DNA from: Porphyra umbilicalis
Taxonomy: Eukaryota > Rhodophyta > Bangiophyceae > Bangiales > Bangiaceae
Assembly: GCA_002049455.2 (NCBI GenBank)
Contig: KV918951.1
Location: 62,001-126,000 of the forward strand
Direction: 5' to 3'
Length of the DNA stretch: 64,000 nucleotides
Shown: positions 9,618 through 19,875 of the stretch, piece by piece
How the letters are laid out: each line of letters opens with the position of its first letter
Numbering within the stretch: position 1 is the stretch's first letter
The notes under the pieces: generated by a model
Told to the model about the DNA's origin: nothing
Seen by the model: the letters and a program-made list of their open reading frames with translations, nothing else
Databases searched by the model: none
Program-made: the position numbers and the translations under genes

Positions 9618-10990
9618 CTAGCCGAGGCGCTCCAGCGCCTGCCGCTTGCGTTGCGCGAGCCGCAGCGCCGCCACCTGCGACGCGGCCGCCCGCTCGAGCG
9701 CCGCCGCGTCCCAGCCGTCCCCCCCATCGTCGTCGTCGCCAGCGCCGGCGTCGACCCCCCCCCCGTCTGGGTGCGCCGCCTCCCACGCCGCCACGAGGGC
9801 GGCGCGGCTCGCCGCCTCGGCCGCCCGCTCCTCCGCCTCCCACGGCGTGAGCGGCGGCGCGCCGTCGGCCGCGCCGCCGGCGCCGACCCCCCCCCCCTCC
9901 TCGTCACTCGACGCGTCGCCCGCCGCCGCCTCCTCATCCTCATCCCCGTCGAGGGGCCCGTACCCATAGTAGCCCGCGCCGAGCGACGACGCGGCGGCGG
10001 CCAAGTCGCCCGCCGCCGCCGCGCGGGCGGCGCGGCGCGCGCGCCGCCGCGCGTCGGCGGCGGCGGCGGCAACCACCTCGGGCAACGCCCGCGCCGCGCC
10101 ATAGTAGGTCGTGTCCCCGAGGCGCAGGGGCGTCGACGCGTCGCCCCCGCCGCCGGCGGTCGTGGCGGGGGGGGGACGGGCGGGGGGGGGGGCCCCCGAG
10201 TTGCACCACCCGCCGGTCCCAGTGCCGCTTTTCGCGAAAGAGGGTGTTGAGGGCGGCGTTGAGCGACCGCACCTCGTCGTGGGGGAGCGACGCTGTTGGG
10301 GGGGGGGGGGGGGGTCGGCACGGCGGGAGAGGAACGAGCGCACCACGGCCACCAACAAAACGAACACCAACAAAACGAACACCACAAGGGGAGGGGCAGC
10401 GAGTCAGTCGCCTGCCAAGTGCCGCACTGCCTCGACCGGCACGGAAAACAAGCAGGGGCGCGACCAGCACGGGGGAGCAGACCCACCCACCAGAGGAGGG
10501 CACCACGCGTACGGTTTTGGATTTCCAGCATCTTGGTGCCGAGTTCCCCGACCAGATGCCGCCGCCACCGCTGCGCTTCGCCAACGTCTTCCACGAGGCT
10601 TGCCAGGTAGGGCCGTCGCTGCAGCGACACAAAGAGAACCCGAGGGGCCACCGCCGTGCCGCCAAAAACAGCCCGCGCACCACGAGCCAGACACGGCCAC
10701 ACAAGTACCGAGACGTGTTAGCAGCAGTTCCACCCACCAAGGCAGCCAATGGTACCAGGCTGCAAGCCTCCGTCAGACGACACCCCTCGTGCCCGTCCCC
10801 GCCACCACGGGTTGGCAACCTCACAGGCGCGGCCGCCCTCCATCCAAGACTCTCTGGCACGACGTACCTGGTCGCGCTTGGGTGCACCAATACCGCTGCC
10901 TCGGATGGTGGAACTTTCCCCTTCCTCCTCTGCCTTTTTGGAGAGGAAGCGGTGGAGCATGGACCGCGCCTTCTCCGCGTTGCGCGCCAT
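9618..10990 (-). CDS. ISY1: ISY1-type pre-mRNA splicing factor, three exons
   Basis: ISY1 is a component of the NineTeen/Prp19-associated complex and acts in the catalytic spliceosome. Exon 1 (10990-10868) gives MARNAEKARSMLHRFLSKKAEEE, the near-invariant ISY1 N-terminus. Exon 2 (10618-10513) gives RRPYLASLVEDVGEAQRWRRHLVGELGTKMLEIQN. Exon 3 (10292-9618) gives LNAALNTLFREKRHWDRRVVQLGG, then TTYYGAARALPEV and GYYGYGPLDGDEDE, ending QVAALRLAQRKRQALERLG. Intron 1 (10619-10867, 249 bp) is CAG|GTACGT...CTGCAG; intron 2 (10293-10512, 220 bp) is GTACGC...AACAG. Spliced, the spacing matches the family exactly. Intron 2 uses a run of about 17 C as its polypyrimidine tract. In exon 3 the frame changes by one base inside the C-rich stretch after LGG (about 10170-10200). 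Length is about 300 aa, near the family norm. Confidence 0.9.
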
Positions 10991-11577
10991 GGCGCCTGCC
11001 GCCGGTGAGGTGGCGCACGTCGGACGGGAAGCAGGCCGACGTTGGGGCAGTAGAGACGAGGAAGCAAAGATAAAATCAGAACGGGTGGCGCAGAGGTCAA
11101 CCCGCGTCGTGTGGTGGCGCGCTTCTCTCGGCAACAGGCACCGGGGCAAGAGGGACGAGGGAGGTGGGGGACAGAAAGCAGACGCCGCGGTTGACGCGGC
11201 AACCATAACGTCAACATGGACACGTGGCTGGATCAAATAGATGCAGTATAATTCATCTGCAAAGTGAGAGTTTGGGGTATTTGGTCAGCTGGACGAGACC
11301 CGTCCCGCAGCGGGGAAGAACACGAGCGAGCACACGAGGCACACGTGTGCCGCATGCTCACACAGCGACCAGGCGACGACGCTCAGTGCCGACCGGCGTA
11401 GCGCACAGTAGTGAGCCTGAGCAAGCCCCACAAACGAGTGTACACGCTTTACGCTTTACAAGCACCATGCTCATTGAAAGGAAAAAAAAAAAAACAGCCG
11501 CCCGCTGAGGCTGCACGCCGCCTCCCTGTCGGCCTCACCACGACACACACCAGGCTGTCGTGCCCAACCCCCCCCGC
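10991..11577. other. Intergenic region, ISY1 promoter and GCSH 3' flank
   Basis: Composition is less extreme here. The ISY1 side has AACATAACGT-like and CACGTGG sequence (11200-11230). A T/A-rich patch (11478-11492) and a C9-10 tract (11569-11577) directly follow the GCSH stop on its own strand. No gene seen. Confidence 0.4.
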
Positions 11578-12285
11578 TTAGTGGTCGCCAATGCTCTTGT
11601 CGTACGTGTCCGCGTCCATCAGCTCGTCCATCTCCTCGGGCTTGCTCAGCTCCACCTTCCACAGCCACCCGTCGCCGAGCGCGTCGCTGTTGACGAGCTC
11701 GGGCGTGTCGGTCAGCGGCTCATTGACCTCCACAACCGTGCCGCTGACCGGCGTGTACAGCTCCGAGGTGGCCTTGACCGACTCGACCGTGCCGGTCGGC
11801 GTGCGGGCCGTCACGGACGCGCCCATGTCGGGGAGCTCCACGTGCACAATGTCGCCGAGCTCGTCGGCGGCGTGGCTGGTGATGCCGACCGTGCCGACCG
11901 AGCCCTCCACCTTGACCCACTCGTGGGACTTCAAGTACTTGCGGTCCGTCGGCCCTGTCGAGGCAAGACAAAAAAAGCAGCACTCCCGGCAACGTCAAAG
12001 ACACAGACAAGGAGAGCACGCAACAGCATGGGAGGGTGTGGGCGGAGAAACAAGCGCAGTCCGTCAGTCGCCGGCTCATCCCACACGGCAACGGCACGCG
12101 CGCGTGGCTTGCACACAAATCGAGCAGACGCTCGCACTCCCGCCGCAACGGGTCAATCGCCCAAACGCACAGGAGCTCATGGCGCGGACGCCAGCAGCGG
12201 CCACCGAGGGGAGGGACGGACGCCGCCGCGCCGCCGTAGCGAGCGGGGACAGGCGGGCGAGGCGCGCCAACGCCGCAGCCGACAT
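11578..12285 (-). CDS. GCSH: Glycine cleavage system H protein, two exons
   Basis: GCSH carries the lipoyl arm that shuttles the aminomethyl group between the P, T and L proteins of the mitochondrial glycine decarboxylase. Exon 1 (12285-12171) encodes a presequence, MSAAALARLARLSPLATAAR..., ending AMSS. The 216-bp intron 11955-12170 has GTGCGT and GACAG ends. Exon 2 (11954-11578) gives WPTDRKYLKSHEWVKVEGS, GITSHAADELGDIVHVELP, the lipoylation site VESVKATSELYTP (Lys about 99) and VNEPLTDTPELVNSDALGDGWLWKVEL. The spliced product is 163 aa with no frame damage, unlike its neighbours; it has no long internal homopolymers. It is divergent from BOP1. Confidence 0.95.
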
Positions 12286-12986
12286 GATGCGTTGGTGGGG
12301 GCGAGCGACGGGGGACGTTGACAGCGATCGGCAATGGGGGGGGGAGGCGGGGGGGGAAGGGGGGGGGGGGGGAGGCGGCGGCGCACGGGGTAAGCGGGCG
12401 GGGAGGGCGGGCGGCGGATGGCGGGCACGCAGGCCGTCCACGCGTGGCCCCAGCGCGCCGCCAAGAGGCAATGACAATCCACTCGTTGATGGGAGGCGGG
12501 CGCGCGCGGGGGGCACCAAGACGGCGCCGCGCGTCTGGCCCAGATCGGGGTGGCCCGCCCGCGTCTCGGCCTTCACTCGACCAACTGAGGGCCACTGCAG
12601 CCAATGGCACGGCGGGAGGCTGCCACTGGCTCAGGAAGCGTCGTGGGGCCTTGCAACGTCAGCGATTGCGGGACTGTGTGTGATAATTCTCCGGCGAATA
12701 GCGACATGCGATGAAAAAGTAGCACGGGTTATTTGATTTTTGTATCCAAATCGTGCAAGTTTTTGCCCGGTCACCGTCGGCGTTGATCCGCTCGACCGGC
12801 ACCGCGGCGGCGGCGACCCCGAACCGCAGCGTCGACACCACCCGCCCGGTCGCGCAGGCGGCTGGCGTGCGCTCGGCCGCCCCGCGCGCTCCTGGCCTCG
12901 GCTGCACCCGCTCGTAGCGCCTTCCTCCGCCGCTCTGCTTGCCTAGTTCCCTTTTGCCCTTTTCCGCGCTCCTCCCTTCCCTCCCC
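12286..12986. promoter_or_regulatory. Bidirectional promoter region, GCSH (-) / BOP1 (+)
   Basis: About 700 bp lie between the divergent starts. G-tracts (12337-12374) sit near the GCSH start (C on its sense strand). A CCAAT motif (about 12600) and an AT-rich patch (12665-12755) lie in the middle. No other gene is supported. Confidence 0.45.
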
Positions 12987-15754
12987 ATGGCACGCAAGCG
13001 GCGCGCGACGGCGGCGGTCATTGCGGCGGCGGCCGCCGCCACCGTCCCCTCCCCCCCACCCTCCCCCCCCCCCCGGCTCCCTTGCCTCCCCCTCTGATTC
13101 TGGTTCGGACGTTGACTCGCAGGCCAGCGCGGCGTCCTCCTCCTCCAACGCGTCGGGCCCGTCGCCGCCGCCGTCGTTGCGGCGGCGGCGGCGGCGGCGG
13201 CGGCCGGCGCGGCGGGTCAAGGGCGGCGCCCCCGCCGCCCACGGCTCGGCCGACGCCTCGGACGGTGATGCCTCGGACGGCGACAGCGACGACGGCGGCG
13301 ACGGCAGTGATGAGGACTCGCCGTGGGAGTCGGACGACGAGGCGGTGGGTGCGCCCGGCTTTTTCGGCGCCGCCGCCGACGTGGAGCTCCTCGCCTCGTC
13401 TGACGAGGAGGCGCCCGCCGGCAGTGCGGCGCCCGTGGCGCCGCCGTCCCCCCCACTGGGGCGACGGGCGCCCCCCCCGCCGCGCGCGTGCACCGTGCGG
13501 TGCTCTCGGATGAGGAGCGCGACGGCGGGCCGCTGGCGCCCGCGGAGGACCCCCCCCCGAGTCGGGGAGCAGCTCGGAGGAGGAGCGCAACCCCGTCGGG
13601 TCCATCCCCATGCGCTGGTACGACGGCTTTGACCACATTGGGTACGGGCGGGACGGCACGCGGCTCGCGCGCGGGCCCCGCACCTCCCTCGTCGAGCGGG
13701 CGGGGGACCCCCGCTCGTGGCGCACCGTCTATGACGAGAAGAATGGGGTCGAGTTGACGCTCACGGGCACCGAGTTGGCGGCGATCGCGCGCCTCCGCGC
13801 CGGCCGCCACATGGCGGGGGCGGGCGCGCCCGGCACGGGGGAGGTCGTTGCCTGGGCGGGCGACGTGGAGACGCTCCACCCGCTGACGGCGGGGACGGTG
13901 CCCAAGCGGCGCTTCCTCCCCTCCAAACACGAAGCCCGCCGCGTCGTGCAGCTCGTGCGCGCGATGCGCGCGGGCCTCATCCCGACGAGCCGCAAGCCGC
14001 TCGTTGCGGGGGAGGCCGAAGCCGCCGCCGCCCTCGCCGCCGCCGCGTACGAGGTCGACCTGTGGGGGGCCCCCGCCGACGGCGACGGCGCCGACGAGGA
14101 TAACGGGTACGGCGTTGGCGGCGGCGCCACCGACCGCCCGTCGCGGGCGGCGCGGGACCGCGCCGGCGCGGCGCTCGCCGCCCCCAAAGTCCCCCTCCCC
14201 GGCCACGCGGCGAGCTACCGCCCCCCCCCCGAGTACCTCCCGTCGGCCAAAGAGGCCGCCGCCTGGGCCGCCGCCGACCCCGCCGACCGCCGCGTCGCCG
14301 TCCTCCCGACCGCCCACGACGCGTTGCGGCACGTGCCGCTGTACGCGGCGGGCATCAAGGAGCGCTTTAACCGCTGCCTCGACTTGTACCTCGCCGTCCG
14401 CGTGCGCGCGCGGCCGGCCGTGGCCGACGTGGCGGGGCTCGTGCCGGCGCTGCCGTCGCCGCGGGAGCTGCGGCCCTACCCCAATGGGGGGGTGGCCACC
14501 TTTGGGGGGGGGGGGGGGGGGGGCGCGTGCGCACCTTGCACGTGCACCCGCGGGGGGGGTGGCTCGCGTCGGGGGGGGACGACGGGTGCGTGCGGGTGTG
14601 GGAGGTGGCGACGGGGCGCTGCCGCGCCGTGTATGCGCTTGGGGGGAGGGGGGGGGGGGTGCCGCCCCCGCCCCCGCGGCAGCCGCCGACGGCGGCGGCG
14701 ACGGCGATGGCGGCGGCGGGGCGGGGGCGACGGGCGGTGGCACCCCCCCGTCCCCCATTGTGGTCGTGCGGTGGTGCCCCCGGGGCGGCGCCGCCGTCTT
14801 TGCCGCCGCCGTCGGCCGCCGCATCGTTGTCGTGTCGGCGGCGGGGGCGCTCGGCCTCTCCCCCGCCGAAGACGCGGTCGTCTTTGCACGCGTTGCCGAC
14901 GGTGCCGGCGGGGGTGCCACCGGCGCGGCGGCGGCGGTGCCGGCGGGCCTCGCCCCCGACCCGGCGGCGGCGGCGGCGGCGGCGGCCGACGGGCCCCCCC
15001 CCCCACGTCGGCGGCCATGACCCTCACCTGGGCCGACGCCCCCGTCCGCGTCGGCGGCACGAGCCGCCCGACGCCCCCCTCGCCGGCGCTGACCATTGCG
15101 TCGGGGCGCCCGCTGCGCGCGCTCACGTGGCACCGCCACGGGGACTACCTCGGCTCCCTCGCGTCGGACGCGAGTGGCACGACGCTCGCCATCCACCGGC
15201 TGTCGCGGCGCGCCTCCCAAACGCCCCTCCGGCGGCGCACGTCGGGGTTAACGACGCTCGCCTTTCACCCGTGCCGGCCGCTGCTGCTCGTCGGCACCCA
15301 ACACCAGGTGCGGGTGTACCACCTCGGCCGCGGGGTGCTTGTTAAGCGCCTGCAGCCGGGCGTCAAACACATTGCGTGCCTCGCCGTGCACCCGTCGGGG
15401 GACCACGTGCTCGTCGGCTCGTACGACCGGCGGACCGTGTGGGTCGACCTCGACCTCTCCCCACGCCCGTACAAGGTGCTGCGGGGGCACCCCATGGCCG
15501 TGCGGTCGCTCGCCATCCACCCGACGCTGCCGCTGTTTGCGGATGGGGGGGACGAGGGCGGCGTCCACGTGTGGCACGGGCGCGTCTTTGACGACCTCGA
15601 CAAGAACCCGCTGATTGTGCCGCTCAAGCGCATGCGCGGCCACACGACGGCCGCGAGTTTGGGGGTCATGGACCTGGCGTGGCACCCGCGCCTGCCGTGG
15701 CTCTTTTCCGCGGGCGCCGACGGCGCCATCCGCATGTATGCGGACGTGGAGTGA
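12987..15754 (+). CDS. BOP1: Ribosome biogenesis protein BOP1/ERB1 (BOP1NT + WD40)
   Basis: BOP1/Erb1 joins Pes1 and WDR12 in the PeBoW complex for 27S pre-rRNA processing and 60S maturation in the nucleolus. After a basic start ([11 protein letters not shown]) and a long Ser/Asp-rich acidic region (13090-13420), the BOP1NT domain begins near 13595: [62 protein letters not shown], then [12 protein letters not shown] and [25 protein letters not shown], ending [15 protein letters not shown]40 blades follow: [101 protein letters not shown], the [17 protein letters not shown] region and [22 protein letters not shown], to the stop. At least five frame switches occur, at or near C/G tracts (about 13062-13074, 13474, 13549, 14502-14523, 14641-14658, 14994-15003). 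Confidence 0.9.
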
Positions 15755-16039
15755 CGACGCGTGGGGGGTGTGTGTGGTGTGGGGGGGGGGGGCGGGCGCG
15801 CAGGGCGCGGTGGGGTTGGGGGGGGGGGGCACGCAGCGGCGGCGGGAATGGAAAGTGCGCCAACCACCTTTTGTGACGACGGTCTTGGGCGCGTCGCCCA
15901 ACGCTTCGCGCCCGCTATGGCACACAAGCCGGCACGCCGTACGCGTGGCAACGTCCAAGAGAACGACGCAGTAATGTCGCCATGGCCTCTCCCTATGCCG
16001 CCGGCGCGGGGACCCCCCCGCCCCCCCCCGCCGCCACTT
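15755..16039. other. Convergent 3' region after BOP1
   Basis: G-tracts at about 15779-15792 and 15817-15828 follow the BOP1 stop, and C-tracts (16011-16030) lie at the end of the minus-strand gene beyond. No gene in between. Confidence 0.4.
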
Positions 16040-17222
16040 CTATCCCTCCATCCCATCCTCCTCCGATGGCACTGTGTCGCCCCCCTCCCCCCCCCCCCCG
16101 TCGCACCCGTCCACCTCCATCCCCCCACCAGCATCGCCGCCGCCGCCCCGCCCCTCCACGCCCGCCCCTGCCCGCCACCGGTCCGCCCACGCGCCGGTGT
16201 AGGGCACGACCGCGCGGGCTTCCCCCCCCACCGCCGCCGGCGCGGCACCCCCCCCCCCCCGGCCAAGGTCGTCCACGCGTGGTGGCCGCCGCCGGTCGCC
16301 GCCCCCCCACCGCCGGCCCAGTCCATGGCCGCCCCGTCCCCCCGACCCGCCCGCCGCAGCCGCTGGCGCTTGGCGCCCCCAAACCAGGCGGCGCCCCCCC
16401 CCCCGGCGCCCCCCCCCCCACGTCTGCGGTCATCCGCTTGAGGCCCCCGCGGCTGCGGGAGCGGAGCCACGGGCGGTACAAGACGAGCGCGCCCGCCCCG
16501 GGCGCCGCGTCCATGCGGGACGGGTCCGACACGTGCCACCGGTCGTCCCCGCTGCCGTCGTGGGGGTCCTCCTCCCCCTCCCCCTCCGTGTCGCTGGCGG
16601 TGCGCATGTCGTCGCTGCTGCCGCTGCTGACAGCGGCGCCGCTAAGGCCGCCGGGCCGCGGCGGCCGCCAGTCGGGGGCGGCCGTCAAGTCGAGCGTGTC
16701 CACGACTTGGTCATCGTCGCACGCCGTCAGGAGGGCCGTCGCCGCCCCGCCACCCGCCGCCGGCACCACCGGCGGCCCGCCGCCAACAACCACCGACGCG
16801 GTCGAGGAGGAGGAGGAGGAGGATGAGGTGGTGCGGCCGCACATGCCGGTGGCGGGCGCCCACGGGGGGGCCGACGTGGGAGCACCCCCGACGGGCGTCT
16901 GGCGAGGCCGCCGCAGGGGCGCCGACGCGCCGCCAGCCGTCGTCGCGCCCGCAGTCGCGACGGGCGGCGGGGCGTCCCCGCCGCCGTCGGCCGGTCGACC
17001 CGCCGCGTCCGTCGCGCCGCCCCGCGCAGCGGCGGCGGCGGCCAGAGCGCCCCGCCCCAACGAAAAGTGCGCCAGTGACGCGTCCACGGGCGGCGGCGAG
17101 AGGTGAAAGGACGCGAGCGCAGGCGAGAGCGTGCTGGCTGCCCGCCGCCGCTTGGAGGGGGGGGGCGGGGAGGCGCTCGCCGTCACCGGGCGCCGCCGGG
17201 GCGGCTGCCAAGAGGAGGCCAT
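16040..17222 (-). CDS. Hypothetical Ala/Ser/Gly-rich protein with acidic patch
   Basis: I do not recognise this protein. The start at 17222 gives MASSWQPPRRRPVTASASPPPPSKRRRAAS, with a KRRR patch that could act in nuclear import. It continues through LASFHLSPPPVDASLAHFSLGRGAL, a Ser run (TSSSSSSSSTASVVVGG), ACDDDQVVDTLDLTAAPDW, an acidic SSDDMRTASDTEGEGEEDPHD and GALVLYRPWLRSRSRGGLKRMTADVG. Two probable frame changes at C-tracts lead to AAWFGGAKRQRLRRAGRGD and AVVPYTGAWADRWRAG, ending EDGMEG at 16040. Well-formed non-repetitive pieces (FSLGRG, LVLYRPW, AWFGGAKRQRL, VPYTGAW) suggest a real, largely disordered, probably nuclear protein. No intron is needed. Confidence 0.5.
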
Positions 17223-17837
17223 GCCGACCCAGGTAGGGGGACAGGGGCGAAGCGGAAGGATAACAGCGGCGCACGAGGCGGAGGATGGGTGGGTGGTACC
17301 CCAGAGACAAGTGGGTTTAAATGTCGGTGGCGCAGAGCTCAACAAGACTGTGTCGGCTGCCGCCTCTGTCGGAGGCCGTTGACGCCAATCGCCTCGGTTG
17401 GCGGCCACTGGTGCCAATGCCGTCAACGGCGCGTCGTTGCCGCCGCCAGCGCGTAAGCATCGGTGACAGTCAATCAGGGATGGCGGCCAGGGTGGCCGCA
17501 CGAGAGCCCCGCCGCCGTGGCGGTGCGCCCAGCCACCCCGGCGCAGGCGACGGTCGAAGAAGCCATGGGCAGGGCGGGCGGGCGGAGGTTCTGGAAGAGT
17601 CTGCCCGGGGACCCCGCTTCCACGACGGGTGGGGGGGGTGCTGCTGCGGCGTGTGCGGAGCGAGCGTGCCAGCTGTTCCGGCACGCGCGGGGCCCCTGGA
17701 GCATCCGCCAGAAGGACGCCTGTAGTAGCCCCGGTAAGCCAGCGATATCGCGCCATACACACCACTGAAAACGCGTTTGAAGAACTGAAAGGGCGTTCGC
17801 GAAAACACCCTGGACTTGCAAAACGATAGAACTGTTT
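17223..17837. other. Intergenic region upstream of the 16-17 kb hypothetical gene
   Basis: Promoter-like moderate composition with CCAAT-type motifs near 17388 and 17414 and short inverted segments (TTGACGCCAAT / GGTTGGCGG). Possible minus-strand coding sequence continues into it from the right, but I see no reliable exon. Confidence 0.35.
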
Positions 17838-19116
17838 TCACACGACGAAAGATACATAGTCAAGTCGAGCACCGCCTTCCGGGTGAGCGTCACCTGCACG
17901 ACCGGCGCCGCTTGGGAGCGCACGCACGAGCGGGAGATCAGAAAAAAGGAGACGAGGAAGGCGGCCATGGCGGCGGTGGTGGCGGTCGTCGACGTGACCA
18001 CCGCTTGCTGGCGTAGGGGGCGCTCCGCCCACCGCCGCCGCGGCGTCCACCGCGGCCCGCACGAGCGGCAGCTGCTGCCGTCGGGAAGGTACCCGCCCAC
18101 TGGTGGGTAGCGGCCGCCCGCACGCTCCTCGAAGATCAGCGCTTGGGCTTCGTCCGAGGGGGGGTAGGTGATCGCCGCGAGGGGCTCCTGCCGCACCCAA
18201 GGGAGGGTCAGCAGCGGCCGCCACCGCCGTGGCGGGCGGCGGCTGCCACCGAGGCACGGCCGCCGCCATCCGAGAAACCACCGGCCGACGCTGGCTGGGC
18301 AGTCGTCGCTTGCCGCAGCGCAGACTCGAGGCCGAGCTGCGCGATGCGCACGTGCGCGGCGGCGACGCGGTGGATGGGGAGGGGGGGGTATGTGGGGCCA
18401 CAGAGGGGGAGGGGGGGGTATGTGGGGCCACAGAGGGGGAGGGGGGGGGAAGAAGCCGTCGATGGCACGGGGGGGCGGGCGGCGGGGTGGAGCGAGAAAA
18501 TAGCAGGGGCTCCACGCCGCCGCCGCCGCCGCCGCCGGCACCGCCGCGGCCGCGGCCGCCGCGGCCGCGGGCGCCACTCGCTGCCGTGTGCGGGCGCGCG
18601 TCGTGCGCACGGTCGTCCATTGCTCACCGCCGCGTTGGCGGCAGGCGCGGCGGCAACACCACCAGCGGCGGTGGCCGCCGCCCCTACCCGCCGCGCGCGG
18701 GTGTTGCGGGAAAGGACGCGACCACGCAGGCCGCAGCGCATTCAGCGCCGACACGACCCCCTGTTTGAAAAATCAAAATAGACGTCTCCCACAGGGCCCG
18801 CAGAGCCCGATTTTGGCCAACTACCGCGGAATTGCGACATCATGGCCGTTCGTGGCCGCGTCCACCTTCCCCCACGACCCCGTAAACGCCGCACCTGCCC
18901 TCACGCACCTTTTTAACCACGATTCTGCTTCCGCGGACCGTACGGGCGATAAAGACGTCGCCACCTCTAGCAACTTCACAGAAAGATGCGGGCAGCCCCG
19001 GCGCATGTTCCCATAGTCAAGAAAGCGCCGGGAGACGTCCTCCAACGCCGTAGGGAGCCAAACGGACCGCCAAAAACGTTTTTTCAAGTACTCCCGCAAC
19101 GTGCACTAGAAAAAAG
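17838..19116 (-). CDS. Possible multi-exon gene, unrecognised
   Basis: The best piece is an exon at 19116-18821. It follows a good acceptor (TTTTTTCTAG on the minus strand) and reads CTLREYLKKRFWRSVWLP, ALEDVSRRFLDYGNMRRGCPHLSVKLLEVATSLSPVR, AEAESWLKRCVRAGAAFTG. Another acceptor (TTTTTCAAACAG) near 18771 leads into Ala-rich GC-rich sequence that includes AAHVRIAQLGLESALRQATTAQPAS and LAAITYPPSDEAQALIFEERAGGRYPPVGGYLPD, then a hydrophobic stretch MAAFLVSFFLISRSC. These lie in different frames and I could not connect them cleanly. The upstream part may lie beyond the transposon nest that starts at 19211. Family unknown; this may be a host gene truncated or split by the insertion. Confidence 0.3.
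18376..18450. repeat. 30-bp tandem repeat, about 2.3 copies
   Basis: The unit GGGGGGTATGTGGGGCCACA plus a G/A-rich remainder repeats exactly with a 30-bp period (18381-18410, 18411-18440), inside the possible minus-strand gene. Confidence 0.8.
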
Positions 19117-19875
19117 GACTTCTTTTTCGACGTGTGGGTGTGAGAAAGCACCCTCTAGACTAAAGTCCAGGGAATACGACAAGTTCAACAGCAAGATACA
19201 GCATGCTGGGCAGTAGGGTTGCGCAACACGCCCCTTTTTGAAGGGCGTGCGGTCATGCCACGTTAAGACACGCCCTAAACACGCCCTTAAACACTAAACA
19301 CGCCCAACACGCCCTAAAGTAACACCCATAAAAACTCCAAGTAGCACCTACCAATGCTCTGCCTAAACCGCTCCATACGATACACAATCTTGGCGGTGGC
19401 CAGATACCACGTCGTGTCCAACACATTCTTGAGCAGCACGTTGGTCTGACGAGGACCGCGGCCGGGGTCCACCATTCCGCCGGCAACTTGACCAAAATCG
19501 CCCATGCGGAACCCCGGTGCCGCCTCTTTGGCCAGCGCAGCTCGCATTTGCAGCACCACCTCGGTCATGTCGGTCAATCCGTGGGGGTCGAGTAGGGTTG
19601 TGCAACCGGTTTTCGAAACCGGTTTTAACCAGTTTTAACTGGCTTTTTTTAAGAAAACTGGCGACATCCAGTTTTTGACTTCAAAAACTGGATAAACCGG
19701 TTCCAACGTGTCCCACCAGTAGCGGCGGCCTTTAAATTTACCACAGTGCACAAAGGATGCCGCCATCGCCGCGCCCTGATCGTGTCGCGGCCGCACCGTG
19801 ACGTCCTCGCTGCCTAGTCGCCTCTTCTTTCTTGTATTGGCCATCGCTACATCACCGCTGTTTCGTGTGAGCGCC

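Noticed and set aside
7625-10702. A 1025-codon minus-strand open frame
   Set aside because: It is antisense to the toroid gene for most of its length and contains ISY1 exon 2 only by coincidence of frame.
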